Origin: Microbispora siamensis
Lineage (GTDB): Bacteria > Actinomycetota > Actinomycetes > Streptosporangiales > Streptosporangiaceae
Assembly (NCBI RefSeq): GCF_016863095.1
Contig: NZ_BOOF01000039.1
Span: forward strand, 49,874-113,873
Direction: 5' to 3'
Length of the DNA: 64,000 bases
Part shown: in pieces, positions 18,702 to 27,333 of the stretch
How the letters are laid out: each line of letters opens with the position of its first letter
Position numbering within the stretch: position 1 is the first letter of the stretch
Notes under the pieces: model-generated
Database searches by the model: none
Told to the model about the DNA's origin: nothing
What the model saw: only the letters and a program-made list of their open reading frames with translations
Program-made: the position numbers and the translations under genes

Positions 18702-20384
18702 TTAGGAGACGTCGGCGGAATCGGCCGGGGCCGTCTCGGGGGTGGAGGCGCGGAACCAGCGGCAGCCGTACCTGCCCATGGGGAAGCGGGCCCGGCCGTC
18801 GTCGGAGATCTCGACCGTGCCGTCCACCAGCAGGTCGGTCAGCACCTTGGACGAGTCGAGCCCGTCCAGCCCGATCTCCACCTCGACCTCGGTCTCGGCG
18901 AGGTTGTGCACGGCCACGACCGTCTCGCCGTCGCAGTCGGCGCGGTGGGCGAACACGGCGTCCACGCCGGTGTCGAGCACCGCGTACTCGCCCCACGCGA
19001 ACTCGGGGCAGTCGCGGTAGTGCCGGATCAGCCGGGTGATCCACGACAGCAGCGAGTCGGGGTCGCGCTCCTGCGCGCTGACGTTGACCTTCTCGGGGCC
19101 GTAGTCCCCGGTGGGCATGGGGATCTGCACCTTCGAGGGGTCGGCGTCGCTGAAGCCGCCGTTCCGGTGCGGGGTCCACTGCATGGGCGTCCGGACCGCC
19201 TGGCGGCCTTCCAGCTCCAGGTTCTCCCCCATGCCGATCTCCTCGCCGTAGAAGAGCACCGGGGTGCCCGGCAGGGAGAACAGCAGGCTGTAGACCATCT
19301 TGATCCGGTCGAGGTCGCCGCCCAGCATGGTGGGCAGGCGCCGGCGCAGGCCCCGGCCGAACAACTGCATGTCCTTGTCCGGGCCGAAGGCCGCGAAGAC
19401 CTCCTCGCGCTCGGCGTCGCTCAGTTTGTCGAGCGTGAGCTCGTCGTGGTTGCGGACGAACGTCGCCCACTGGGAGTCCCTGGGCGCCTTGGGGCGCTCC
19501 CGCAGGGCGGCGGCCAGCGGGCCGGAATCCTGGCGGGCCAGCGACAGGTACGTCCGCTGCATGGTGATGAAGTCGAAGCACATCGTGATCTCGTCGCCGA
19601 GATCGTTGCCGAAGTAGCGCACCAGGTCGTCGTACGGCAGGTTCACCTCGCCGAGGAGGATGGCGCTGCCGTCGCGGCGGCTGAGGAAGGCCCGCAGGCA
19701 GGCGAAGAACTCGTGCGGGTCGGGCAGGTCGCCGCTGTCGGTGACCTGCTCGACGAGGAACGGCACGGCGTCCACCCGGAAGCCGGAAAGGCCCAGCTCC
19801 ATCCAGAACCCGAGGATCCGGGAGATCTCGTCCTGCACCTCGGGGTTGGTGGTGTTCAGGTCGGGCTGGAACCGGTAGAACCGGTGGAAGTAGTACTGCT
19901 CGGTCTTCTCGTCGTACTCCCAGAGGCTGTCCTCCTTGTCGGGGAACACGATGCCCTTGGGATCGTCGGGCTCCGGCTTGTCGGACCAGATGTACCAGTC
20001 CCGATAGCGGGAGTCCCGGCTGGAGCGCGCCTCCTTGAACCAGGGATGCTGGTCGGAGGTGTGGTTGACGACGAGATCGGCGATGACCCTGATGCCGCGG
20101 TCCCTGGCCACCCGCATGAACTCGACGAAGTCGCCGAGCGTGCCGAGGCGGGGATCGACGCTGTAGAAGTCGGTGATGTCGTAGCCGTCGTCCTTGTCCG
20201 GCGTCGGGAAGAACGGCATCAGCCAGATGCACGTCACGCCCATCCGGTCCAGATGGTCGATGCGCTGGATCGCGCCCCTGAAGTCACCGATCCCGTCGCC
20301 GTTGCCGTCGGCGAACGTCTCGATGTCGAGGCAGTACACGACCGCGTTCTTCCACCACAGATCGGAGGTCATGCTCAGTCTCAT
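18702..20384 (-). CDS. GH13 trehalose-synthase-like enzyme
   Basis: A 560-residue (alpha/beta)8 alpha-amylase-family protein of the TreS type. N-terminal WWKNAVVYCLDIETFADGNGDG and ADLVVNHTSDQHPWF are typical. The catalytic triad is visible: nucleophile Asp205 in GFRVDAVPFL, acid/base Glu246 in LLGEVNLP, and Asp314 in FVRNHDELTLDKL. These motifs match maltose-trehalose isomerases (RVDAVP; NHDELTL), but there is no C-terminal maltokinase domain and the acid/base motif differs from the usual EANQ. The exact reaction is unsure: trehalose synthase or another glucanotransferase. ATG 20384 is used; ATG 20372 is also possible. Confidence 0.8.
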   Translation of the reverse strand: MRLSMTSDLWWKNAVVYCLDIETFADGNGDGIGDFRGAIQRIDHLDRMGVTCIWLMPFFPTPDKDDGYDITDFYSVDPRLGTLGDFVEFMRVARDRGIRVIADLVVNHTSDQHPWFKEARSSRDSRYRDWYIWSDKPEPDDPKGIVFPDKEDSLWEYDEKTEQYYFHRFYRFQPDLNTTNPEVQDEISRILGFWMELGLSGFRVDAVPFLVEQVTDSGDLPDPHEFFACLRAFLSRRDGSAILLGEVNLPYDDLVRYFGNDLGDEITMCFDFITMQRTYLSLARQDSGPLAAALRERPKAPRDSQWATFVRNHDELTLDKLSDAEREEVFAAFGPDKDMQLFGRGLRRRLPTMLGGDLDRIKMVYSLLFSLPGTPVLFYGEEIGMGENLELEGRQAVRTPMQWTPHRNGGFSDADPSKVQIPMPTGDYGPEKVNVSAQERDPDSLLSWITRLIRHYRDCPEFAWGEYAVLDTGVDAVFAHRADCDGETVVAVHNLAETEVEVEIGLDGLDSSKVLTDLLVDGTVEISDDGRARFPMGRYGCRWFRASTPETAPADSADVS

Positions 20385-20424
20385 GACCGTTCCCGATGCC
20401 CGGTAAAAGAACGGCAAAACATCG

Positions 20425-20452
20425 GGCCCGCGCCGCCGGAGCGGCGCGGGCC
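20425..20452 (-). terminator. Perfect 12-bp hairpin terminator after the cold-shock gene
   Basis: GGCCCGCGCCGC (20425-20436) pairs with GCGGCGCGGGCC (20441-20452) around a 4-base loop. On the minus strand it is followed by CGATGTTTTGCC, giving a short U run. It lies 56 bases downstream of the cold-shock stop and upstream of the GH13 gene, separating the two transcripts. Confidence 0.75.
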
Positions 20453-20508
20453 GACGTGGTACCGCCGGCGCGGCCGGTCACGGCCGCGATGTCACCGTGT
20501 GTCACGTC

Positions 20509-20712
20509 CTAGAGCGGCGTGACCTGTTCGGCCTGCGGTCCCTTGTTGCCCTGAACGGTCACGTAGCTGACTCTCTGGTTCTGGTCCAGCGTACGGTAAC
20601 CGTTCGAGTTGATCGCCGAATAATGAACGAACACGTCAGCGGTGCCGTCGTCCGGAGCGATGAAACCGAAGCCCTTTTCGGCGTTGAACCACTTGACAGT
20701 GCCTTCAGACAA
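20509..20712 (-). CDS. Cold-shock domain protein (67 residues, TTG start)
   Basis: A 67-residue single-stranded nucleic-acid-binding protein with one cold-shock domain. RNP1 (KGFGFI) and RNP2 (VFVHYSAI) are intact, with aromatic contacts [11 protein letters not shown]. The start is TTG 20712, decided by AAGGAGAAGCAG directly upstream and by the normal family N-terminus (SEGTVKWF). An upstream in-frame start would add 16 residues absent from the family and absorb the ribosome site. About 210 bases separate it from the upstream gene, leaving room for the long 5' untranslated leader typical of cold-shock mRNAs. Confidence 0.93.
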   Translation of the reverse strand: MSEGTVKWFNAEKGFGFIAPDDGTADVFVHYSAINSNGYRTLDQNQRVSYVTVQGNKGPQAEQVTPL

Positions 20713-20923
20713 CTGCTTCTCCTTCTTGGAAGCTACGCCATGTTCCCAGGTCGGGAGCATGAGGCTGCGTAGCGGATTCTTTGCGCGACCGCGTGAGACG
20801 CTGGAAGTGCGCGCATATCCGCCGCCGGGATGACCCGGGTGCGCTTTTTACAAACCATGTTTTCAGGAATTGTCCACTGCGACACTCGCAGCCTGTACGG
20901 AGAGTACCCGCGATTACCCGAGG
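20713..20923 (-). promoter_or_regulatory. Promoter and leader region of the cold-shock gene
   Basis: This 211-base gene-free interval, transcribed leftwards, would hold the promoter and a 5' leader for the cold-shock gene. A CCGGG-ATGA-CCCGG inverted repeat at about 20827-20840 could form leader structure. No clear -35/-10 pair could be assigned. Confidence 0.4.
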
Positions 20924-21847
20924 CTATGCCGGTGCGGCCATATACCAGCGGGCGTGCCCGTCACCGCGAGTGAGCGAGTCGAGCCGCCGGGGCAGCTCCT
21001 GCCGGGAGAACGGGTCGCCGGAGGCGTTGCGGATATGGATGCCCACGGCGTACATGTCCCGCACCTCCATCAGCGTGCTGTAGCCGGGCCACAGCCGCAG
21101 GTCCGAGCCGTACGCGCGGGCGAACTCGTCCACGTCGGCCGCCGACAGGCCGAAGCGGCGCTGCCCGTGGTAGGTGTGCACCAGGTCCCACTCGCGCGGG
21201 CCGACGGCCACGCCGTCCCAGTCGCACAGCACCACGTGCCCGTCCTGGCAGCGCAGCAGATTGTCGATCCAGGCGTCGCCGTGCAGCAGCACCGGCGAGC
21301 CGGTGTCCAGGTCGCGCCAGCGCCCGGTGAGCTCCTCGATGCGGTCGCTCAGCCAGGACCGCTGGCCGGCGGTCAGCACCTCGGCCCGGTGCTCCACCGC
21401 GTGCCGGACCTCGGCGAGCGGGTCGGTGAGCGTCCGCAGCCCCACCGGCGGCACCGGCTCGCGGTGCAGGCTGCGCAGCACCCGGCCGAGCTGCCGGGTC
21501 GTCGGGCGGCCGCGCGAGGGGACGTACCGCCAGAAGGTGACCGCCCGGCCGTCGTGCACGATCGGCTGGTCGGCGATCTCGTCGGCGGGCCGCACCGTCG
21601 GGAAGCCCCGGTCGGCGAGCCAGCGGGCGACCGCCACGACCACCGGCAGCCGGGTCAGCGCGTCCGGCGCGGTCGCGATCCGCACCACCATCTCCCCGCG
21701 CGCCGTGTCCCCTCGCAGTTTGAAGACGGCGTTGCTGCGCAGCCGCAGGAGCCGCGCGCCCCGCGCGTCCACCCCGATCTTCGCGCAGACCTCGCGCAGG
21801 ACCCCGAACGCCTCCTCGGCCAGCGGTGCCGGCTCCATCGTCCTCAT
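20924..21847 (-). CDS. Aminoglycoside-phosphotransferase-fold kinase
   Basis: A 307-residue small-molecule kinase of the APH/choline kinase fold. An N-terminal lobe with FKLRGDTARGEMVVRIA provides the ATP-binding lysine region. The catalytic Brenner motif is LLHGDAWIDNLL (HGDxxxxN, about 187-194), and the metal-binding segment is LCDWDGVAVGPREWDL. The substrate cannot be read from the sequence. Its start is 7 bases after the stop of the large regulator gene upstream (21855), so the pair is probably an operon. Confidence 0.85.
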   Translation of the reverse strand: MRTMEPAPLAEEAFGVLREVCAKIGVDARGARLLRLRSNAVFKLRGDTARGEMVVRIATAPDALTRLPVVVAVARWLADRGFPTVRPADEIADQPIVHDGRAVTFWRYVPSRGRPTTRQLGRVLRSLHREPVPPVGLRTLTDPLAEVRHAVEHRAEVLTAGQRSWLSDRIEELTGRWRDLDTGSPVLLHGDAWIDNLLRCQDGHVVLCDWDGVAVGPREWDLVHTYHGQRRFGLSAADVDEFARAYGSDLRLWPGYSTLMEVRDMYAVGIHIRNASGDPFSRQELPRRLDSLTRGDGHARWYMAAPA

Positions 21848-21854
21848 GGCGGTT

Positions 21855-23342
21855 TCAGGCGTTCTCAGCGTTCTCGGCGACGGGGAGGTCCGCAGCGGGG
21901 AACAGCCCGCTGAGGGCGAGCGTGGGCGACGACTCCGACAGCACCCTCCGCAGGCGCCGTACGGCGGGCAGCGCGGGGTCGGCGTCCGCCAGCAGGGCCC
22001 TGGCCCGGGTGACGACGATCGAGGTGCGGTGCTCGGCGGGCACCTGCCGCAGCGCGTCCGCCGCGATTCTGCAGGCCTCCTCGTGGTCGCCGTTCCTGGC
22101 CAGGTGGCTCGCCTGGTCGAGCAGGATCAGCGCCGGGTCGATGGTCTGGAAGCCCCGGGGGAACCCGTCGATGCCCTGCACCTGCTGGGCGTCCCCCAGC
22201 TCGATCAGCGTGCCGGTGCGGTAGAACTTCAACCGCTTCTCGGTGAAGACGAAGGCCAGATCGTCCTGGCTGATGCCGCGCATGCGGGCGAAGATCTGCT
22301 CCGCCTCGGCGAGCGCGATCCTCGCGGCCTTGCCGTCCCCCATCCTGGCCAGCGCGCGGGCCTCGGCCGCCGCCGCCAGCGCCGCCGGCGAGCTGGGGGC
22401 CGAGCCGGCCAGCATCCGCGCCTCGCGGGCCAGCCGCACGGTCTCGTTCAGGTCGCCGTAGTAGTAGAGGAGCATGGTCTGCTGGGCCCGCACGAGCGCA
22501 CGCAGCCGCAGGTCGCCCACGTCGTCGGAGGCGGCGCGGGCGGTGCCGTACCAGGCGTGGGCCTGGCGGGTGTCACCCAGTTTCATCAGCGCGTCGGCGG
22601 CGAGCAGGGTGAGCATCGTGGTCGCGGTGAGCAGGCGGCGCTGCACCGACGACGGCTGGCGGACGGCGCTCAGCCGGCGCACGTCGGATATCTCCAGCAT
22701 GACCCGGCAGAGCATCGGCGTCGGCGGGGTCGTCATGTACTCCCTGCGGTAGCGCAGCACCTGCTCGTCCAGCCGGTCGAGTTGGTCCTCGCTCACCGTG
22801 CCCCCGGCCAGCGTGCGGTCGAGGTCGTGGCGCAGGCCCTCGATCTCCGCGAAGAACCGGCCGCTCGGCGTGCCCATCAGCATCGCCTGGTGGAACAGCG
22901 CCCGGCGCTCCGCGTCGTCGGCGGCCGGGTCCTCGGCCCGGGCCTGCTCGGCGGTCTGGCCCGGGCCCACCACGACGATCTTCTGCCCGCCCGGGTCCTC
23001 GCAGTAGTCGGCGGCCAGGCCGAGCCGTACGGCGTTGGCCCGATAGAGCCGGGCCAGCAGGTCGATGGTCTGGGGACGCGGGCGGGCCCGGTTGTTCTCC
23101 CAGGCGTTCAGCAGGTCGATGCTCGCTCGCGGATGGCCGAGGTTCTGCTGCTCGCACAGGTGCTCCAGCTCCTCGATGGCCTGCCGGGCCGACCACCCCC
23201 GGCCGAGCCGGTGGGCCTTCAGCAGGCTGACGCCGCAACACCCGTGGATCGCCTGGACGGTCTGCCAGAGCGTCCACTGCCGTACCTGTGCCTGTTCGCG
23301 CCAGCGACGCGCGCAAGCGGGTGAGTGCTCTCCGCGGGCCAT
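21855..23342 (-). CDS. XRE-type regulator with TPR-like C-terminal region
   Basis: A 495-residue protein. The N-terminal part (about 1-125) resembles the HTH region of actinobacterial regulators that precede helical repeats (WTLWQTVQAIHGCCGVSLLKAHRLGRGWSARQ; ASIDLLNAWENNRARPRPQTIDLLARLY). The rest is alpha-helical with repeated Ala/Leu-rich helix pairs resembling tetratricopeptide repeats. Such proteins often control an adjacent small gene or act in morphological development. ATG 23342 is preferred because GGAGGG lies 8-9 bases before it; an upstream GTG at 23357 is also in frame. It is divergent from a 95-residue gene across 241 bases and is followed tightly by the APH-fold kinase. Confidence 0.75.
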   Translation of the reverse strand: MARGEHSPACARRWREQAQVRQWTLWQTVQAIHGCCGVSLLKAHRLGRGWSARQAIEELEHLCEQQNLGHPRASIDLLNAWENNRARPRPQTIDLLARLYRANAVRLGLAADYCEDPGGQKIVVVGPGQTAEQARAEDPAADDAERRALFHQAMLMGTPSGRFFAEIEGLRHDLDRTLAGGTVSEDQLDRLDEQVLRYRREYMTTPPTPMLCRVMLEISDVRRLSAVRQPSSVQRRLLTATTMLTLLAADALMKLGDTRQAHAWYGTARAASDDVGDLRLRALVRAQQTMLLYYYGDLNETVRLAREARMLAGSAPSSPAALAAAAEARALARMGDGKAARIALAEAEQIFARMRGISQDDLAFVFTEKRLKFYRTGTLIELGDAQQVQGIDGFPRGFQTIDPALILLDQASHLARNGDHEEACRIAADALRQVPAEHRTSIVVTRARALLADADPALPAVRRLRRVLSESSPTLALSGLFPAADLPVAENAENA

Positions 23343-23583
23343 GTGCACGCCCTCCACTGGTGAAGCGGTCCCCGTTTACGGTTGTTTCCCCACGTTAAAC
23401 GCGCAGGCACACAACCCCCCGGGACTGTTATGCCTTCGTGTTCGCGAACCCGCGTGTGTTCCACGGAATCCGGGTTAGTTCCCTGGTTATTGCACGGTTT
23501 CGGGGAATCCGCACGATTGCCGGTGGGTCGTTGCGGGTTCACCCTTTCCGGTGATAGGTCCTGACGTTCCCCGGAGGCTGACC

Positions 23584-23871
23584 ATGACGACGGTAGACCG
23601 CAGCGAGGCGATGGACCACCTGGAGAGGCTCGCCGCGCAGCTCGAGGCCCACTCCTTCCAGGTACGCCTGACGGCGCCGGCCGGCCTCTATCCGCGTCTG
23701 CGCGTCATCAACCCCATGGAGCCCACGATGGCCGAGGACGTGCTCGCGTCCAACGCCAGCGACGGCGAGTGGTGGTACTGGCTGTCCTGGGCCGGCCGGA
23801 TCGGGCACGCCTCCGACGTGGTCACCGCCGCCGAGCGCATCGCCAGCGTCCTGCACGTCATCCGCCGCTGA
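23584..23871 (+). CDS. Small conserved-looking protein divergent from the XRE regulator
   Basis: A 95-residue soluble protein, starting ATG 23584 behind a strong GGAGG (23573-23577). It has an N-terminal amphipathic helix (MDHLERLAAQLEAHSF), then beta-strand-like VRLTAPAGLYPRLRVINP, WWYWLSW and a C-terminal helix AAERIASVLHVIR. I do not recognise a family name. Its position opposite an XRE/TPR-type regulator is a common arrangement for small regulator-linked proteins in mycelial actinomycetes. The 241-base gap upstream (23343-23583) contains promoters for both genes. Confidence 0.75.
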   Translation: MTTVDRSEAMDHLERLAAQLEAHSFQVRLTAPAGLYPRLRVINPMEPTMAEDVLASNASDGEWWYWLSWAGRIGHASDVVTAAERIASVLHVIRR

Positions 23872-23896
23872 GGCCTCGCCTCAGCGGCAGCGGGGG

Positions 23897-24640
23897 TCAG
23901 GCGAACTTGGACTTCGGGCGGTCCTGGAGGACGCCGTCGACGTACACGTCCACCTTCTCGTCGTAGAAGGCGACCAGCCCGGCGATCTTCTGGGACTCCG
24001 GGAGCGGCGTGGGATACGACCAGACGAGGTCCTTGCCGGACTCGTCCTCGCCGACCGACCAGTACACCGCGCGGCCCTTGTACGGGCAGTGCGTCACGGT
24101 CTCGGACGGGCGCAGCAGGTCCAGCCGCACGTCCGTCTTTGGCAGGTAGTAGCGCGGCGGCAGGCCGGTCTCGAACAGGATGCGCGGGCTGCGCGAGTCC
24201 GCGACGGTCACGCCGCCCACCTCCACCCGGACGTGGCGCGAACTGGCCAGGATGTCCACCCGGGTGTACGGGTCGCGGGCATGGACGAAGACCTCCTCGT
24301 CCTCCTCGAACCAGTTGTCCATCGCGTTCCAGTCGAACCGGACGTGGCCCCGGATCTGCTCCAGCGGCGCGTCGTCCCCGTACACGAGGGCGGCGCCCGG
24401 CCGGCCGGCCACGTCGTGGACCGCCGCGTCGCCCCTGCTGGGCGAGTGCCGCGTCTCTCCGGTGGCCTTCAGCTCCTCCACGCGGACGTCGTCCGCCGGG
24501 AAGTAGTACGTCGGGTAGTAGGGGGCCTCCCAGACCAGCAGGGCCCGGGTGGTGTCGGCCACCGCCCGGCCCTCGACGTAGACGCGCACGCGCTTGGCCG
24601 TCGTCTCCACCCGGACGCGGCCCCGTTTCGTCGACTCCAT
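23897..24640 (-). CDS. Double DUF427 domain protein
   Basis: A 247-residue cytoplasmic protein made of two DUF427 domains (about 15-115 and 130-240). Each shows the family pattern: a DTTRALLVWEAPYYPTYYFPADDV-type strand pair, then a T-x-CPYKG-like turn (SPSRGDAAV in the first, HCPYKGRAVYWS in the second), ending in FYDEKVDVYVDG. The second domain keeps the Cys-Pro-Tyr-Lys motif and the first has lost it. The family is widespread with no firmly known activity. It is divergent from the CysRS paralogue across 126 bases. Confidence 0.9.
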   Translation of the reverse strand: MESTKRGRVRVETTAKRVRVYVEGRAVADTTRALLVWEAPYYPTYYFPADDVRVEELKATGETRHSPSRGDAAVHDVAGRPGAALVYGDDAPLEQIRGHVRFDWNAMDNWFEEDEEVFVHARDPYTRVDILASSRHVRVEVGGVTVADSRSPRILFETGLPPRYYLPKTDVRLDLLRPSETVTHCPYKGRAVYWSVGEDESGKDLVWSYPTPLPESQKIAGLVAFYDEKVDVYVDGVLQDRPKSKFA

Positions 24641-24766
24641 GCCTGCCCCAACCAGCGGGCGGATCGTCCTTATTCCCCGGCCTCACAATCGCCATTTCCC
24701 GCTGTGCGGGTCGGGGTCGGCCCGTGCTATCGACAGCGAGCGGATAAGTCGCTTACCCTCGGCTAG

Positions 24767-26122
24767 GTGGGTCTTCGCCTTTACGATACGCATCGCCGCG
24801 CCGTCCGCGATTTCGTCCCCCGAATTCCTGGAATAGTGTCGATTTATCTCTGCGGTCCCACCGTCGTCGTTCCGCCGCACGTGGGGCAGCTCAGGTCGCA
24901 GGTGAATTTCGACATCCTGCATCGCTGGCTGAAAATCAGCGGATACGAGGTCCTGCTCTGCCGGAACGTCACCGACATCGAGGACAAGATAATCAACCGG
25001 GCCATTTCCGAGGGCGTTCCCTGGTGGCGGATCACCGATCCCGTCCACCGCGCCTTCGTCCGCACGTACACCGCCCTGGGATGCCTTCCGCCCAGCGTGG
25101 AGCCGCGGGCGACGGGACACATCCCGGAGATGATCGAGATGGTCGAGCAGCTCGTCGCGTCCGGGCACGCCTACGAGTCCGACGGCAACGTCTATTTCTC
25201 GGTGGGCTCCTACCCGCATTACGGGTCGCTTTCACGCCAGCAGGCAAGGCATCTGCGGGCGGCCGAGGAGAACGAGCACGGGAAACGCGATCCGCGCGAT
25301 TTCGCACTGTGGAAGAGCGCCAAACCCGGCGAGCCGGTGTGGAACTCACCCTGGGGCGAGGGGCGCCCGGGGTGGCACCTGGAATGTTCCGCGATGGCCC
25401 GCAGATATCTGGGCGCGGAATTCGACATCCACGGCGGCGGGGCCAATCTCATATTCCCGCACCACGAGAACGAGATGGCCCAGTCGCAGGCCGCCGGTGA
25501 TTCGTTCGCACGATTCTGGCTGCACAACGGGCCGGTGACGCACCGGGGCGAGAAGATACGCAAACACCTCCGCAATCCGCTGGCCGTCCCCGCCCTGCTC
25601 GACCGCGTACGGCCGGCCGAACTCCGCTATTACCTGGCGGCGGCCCATTACCGGTCGCCGGTGGAATTCAGCCCCGACGCCCTCGACGAGGCGGCGGCGG
25701 CCTACCGGCGTGTCGAGAGGTTCGTGCTGCGGGTGGGCTCCGACCCCGCCGCGTCCCTTCCCCCGCAGTTCAGCGAGGCCATGGACAACGACCTGAACGT
25801 GCCGCAAGCCCTCGCGGCCGTGCACGGCGCGGTGGCCGAGGGCAACGCGGCACTGGCGGCCGGGGACCGCGAGCGGGCGGCCGGGAAATGCCGGTCGGTC
25901 CGGGCCATGCTGAATGTCCTCGGCCTCGATCCGCTCAGCGAGACCTGGCATCGGGAAACGCATCTGCAGGAAGTCGCGGGAGCCGTACTCCGGGTGGTCC
26001 GTAATCTCGCCGCCGCCAGCGTCCGGCAGGGAGATCACGAACGCGCGCGGATCATGGAGCAGCACATCGAGAGGGCGCTCGCGAAACGGCGCCAAATCGA
26101 GCACGCCGCGCTTATCAGATAG
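24767..26122 (+). CDS. Cysteinyl-tRNA synthetase paralogue with altered HIGH and KMSKS motifs
   Basis: A 451-residue class Ia synthetase-fold protein clearly homologous to CysRS along its length. The probable zinc/cysteine-binding residues are kept: Cys29 (LCGPTV), Trp203/Cys207 (GWHLECSAM), His232 and Glu236 (FPHHENEM). The signature motifs are changed: HIGH reads HVGQ (38-41) and KMSKS reads KIRKH (263-267), keeping both lysines. The catalytic cleft might bind cysteine without normal tRNA charging. It is not MshC, because it has the CysRS-type [12 protein letters not shown] region and C-terminal helices. Codon use differs from neighbours, with several rare ATA codons and many A/T third bases, which suggests transfer. 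The start is GTG 24767 with no clear ribosome site. Confidence 0.85.
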   Translation: MGLRLYDTHRRAVRDFVPRIPGIVSIYLCGPTVVVPPHVGQLRSQVNFDILHRWLKISGYEVLLCRNVTDIEDKIINRAISEGVPWWRITDPVHRAFVRTYTALGCLPPSVEPRATGHIPEMIEMVEQLVASGHAYESDGNVYFSVGSYPHYGSLSRQQARHLRAAEENEHGKRDPRDFALWKSAKPGEPVWNSPWGEGRPGWHLECSAMARRYLGAEFDIHGGGANLIFPHHENEMAQSQAAGDSFARFWLHNGPVTHRGEKIRKHLRNPLAVPALLDRVRPAELRYYLAAAHYRSPVEFSPDALDEAAAAYRRVERFVLRVGSDPAASLPPQFSEAMDNDLNVPQALAAVHGAVAEGNAALAAGDRERAAGKCRSVRAMLNVLGLDPLSETWHRETHLQEVAGAVLRVVRNLAAASVRQGDHERARIMEQHIERALAKRRQIEHAALIR

Positions 26123-26131
26123 ATCTTGATC

Positions 26132-26169
26132 GCCCGGCCGGCGGGTGAGCGCTCACATCCCGGCCGGGC
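26132..26169. terminator. Extended hairpin after the CysRS paralogue
   Basis: GCCCGGCCGG (26132-26141) pairs with CCGGCCGGGC (26160-26169). The 18-base interior itself contains the palindrome GTGAGCGCTCAC. It starts 10 bases after the stop. No T run follows, but the position fits a terminator. Confidence 0.6.
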
Positions 26170-26281
26170 CCGGCCTCGCGACGTGGACCGTTCCCTTTCC
26201 CGCCGTGCTGTCTATTGACCCGTCTCACGATGCGTACAACCCTGAGGTTCACTTTGCCCCGGTTCGTGAAGGGACTCCCCG

Positions 26282-27079
26282 ATGACCACCCATCTGTTCG
26301 CACGCCGACGGCTGCTCGTGGCACCGGCGGCGGTGCTGGCGCTCGCCTTTCCCCCGGCCGGCGCCGCGGCGGCCGAGCCCGCCTACGCCGGCACGTGCAC
26401 GGTCTCCCAGGCCACGCTCATCTACACGGCGACGCCGGGGGTGGCCAACGAGGTGACCGTCCAGGCGCCCGGGCTCACCGGCTACTCCCTGGCGGTCCAG
26501 GACGAGGCGGGCCCGATCAAGGGCTGCAGCCCCGATCCCCGCAACGGGGAGGCCGTCCTGGTGGGCAACGTGATCAAGAAGATCAAGGTCGTGGCCGGCG
26601 ACGGGGACGACGTCGTCGTCATCGCGGCGGACATCAACGTCCCCCTGCCCACCGTGGTGTACGGCGGCGACGGCGACGACGAGCTCAGGGGCGGGCGCGG
26701 CAGGGACGACCTGCGCGGCGGCGGGGGCGACGACGACCTGCGCGGCGGGGACGGCAACGACCGCCTGCGCGGCGAGGCGGGCGACGACGTGTTGCGCGGC
26801 GGAAACGACGACGACACCCTCGACGGCGGCAAGGGCGCGGACGACGTACGCGGTGACGCCGGAAACGACGAGGTCAACGGCGGCCCCGGGGACGACGAAC
26901 TGCGCGGGGGCGCGGGCGACGACGAGCTCAACGGCGGCGCGGGCGACGACGACCTGAGCGGCAACGCCGGCAACGACGAGTTGAACGGGGGCAGCGGCCG
27001 CGACGGCCTCAACGGCGGGGCCGGCACCGACGACTGCAACGGCGGCCCGGGCGCGGACAGGACCACGGCCTGCGAGTAG
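26282..27079 (+). CDS. Secreted protein with RTX-type calcium-binding repeats
   Basis: A 265-residue exported protein. The signal peptide spans about 1-31 (basic LFARRRLL, hydrophobic core, AAAAEP cleavage region), followed by a short unrecognised domain with two cysteines (about 35-125). The C-terminal half is a run of about fifteen nonapeptide-like units of the GGxGxDxLxGG type (GGDGDDELRGG to GGPGADRT), which fold as a calcium-loaded beta-roll in RTX proteins. No enzymatic domain or type I secretion gene is present; actinomycetes usually export such proteins by Sec. It may be a surface or matrix calcium binder. ATG 26282 follows AAGGGA. Confidence 0.88.
   Translation: MTTHLFARRRLLVAPAAVLALAFPPAGAAAAEPAYAGTCTVSQATLIYTATPGVANEVTVQAPGLTGYSLAVQDEAGPIKGCSPDPRNGEAVLVGNVIKKIKVVAGDGDDVVVIAADINVPLPTVVYGGDGDDELRGGRGRDDLRGGGGDDDLRGGDGNDRLRGEAGDDVLRGGNDDDTLDGGKGADDVRGDAGNDEVNGGPGDDELRGGAGDDELNGGAGDDDLSGNAGNDELNGGSGRDGLNGGAGTDDCNGGPGADRTTACE
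26660..27060 (+). repeat. Tandem 27-base-like repeats encoding RTX nonapeptides
   Basis: About fifteen degenerate repeats of roughly 27 bases with the core GGCGGC..GGCGACGACGA encode the glycine/aspartate units of the preceding protein. Sequence drift between units is considerable, so they are not recent duplicates. Confidence 0.8.
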
Positions 27080-27221
27080 CTCCGACGGCCGCCTGCGACG
27101 CCCGGGTGACCGAGAAGCGCACGTTACAAGAACAAGAACTGACGCGCGGAGGATAATTTCGGCCAATTCATGGGAATCATGACGGCACCAGCTGACGGAC
27201 ACCGCCGAAAGGAGGGCCCCG

Positions 27222-27317
27222 ATGAAGAAGGTGCAGATCGTGCCGCGACCGCGGCCACCGAGAACTCCCGCCCCGGTCGACCTGCGCACCCCCTCGGGAA
27301 GGGTCCTCCCCTACTAG
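27222..27317 (+). CDS. 31-residue proline/arginine-rich peptide ORF
   Basis: ATG 27222 is preceded at ideal spacing by AAAGGAGGG (27208-27216), one of the best ribosome sites in the window. It opens a 31-codon frame that begins MKKVQIVPRPRPPRTP and ends GRVLPY before TAG. The peptide is basic, with about one quarter proline, no cysteine, serine or threonine cluster and no membrane segment. A TTACAA and a GATAAT element (27124 and 27152) lie upstream but are 22 bases apart. It ends 16 bases before the convergent glycosyltransferase stop. I do not recognise it; it could be a bioactive or signalling peptide, a ribosomal leader, or a chance frame behind a purine-rich stretch. Confidence 0.45.
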   Translation: MKKVQIVPRPRPPRTPAPVDLRTPSGRVLPY

Positions 27318-27333
27318 ACCCCGGTGGCCCGGA

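Noticed and set aside
24767..26122. MshC (mycothiol cysteine ligase)
   Set aside because: Length, the HHENE region and the C-terminal helical part match CysRS better than MshC.
26660..27060. Non-coding minisatellite
   Set aside because: The repeat is in frame, encodes canonical RTX nonapeptides and follows a signal peptide, so it is coding.
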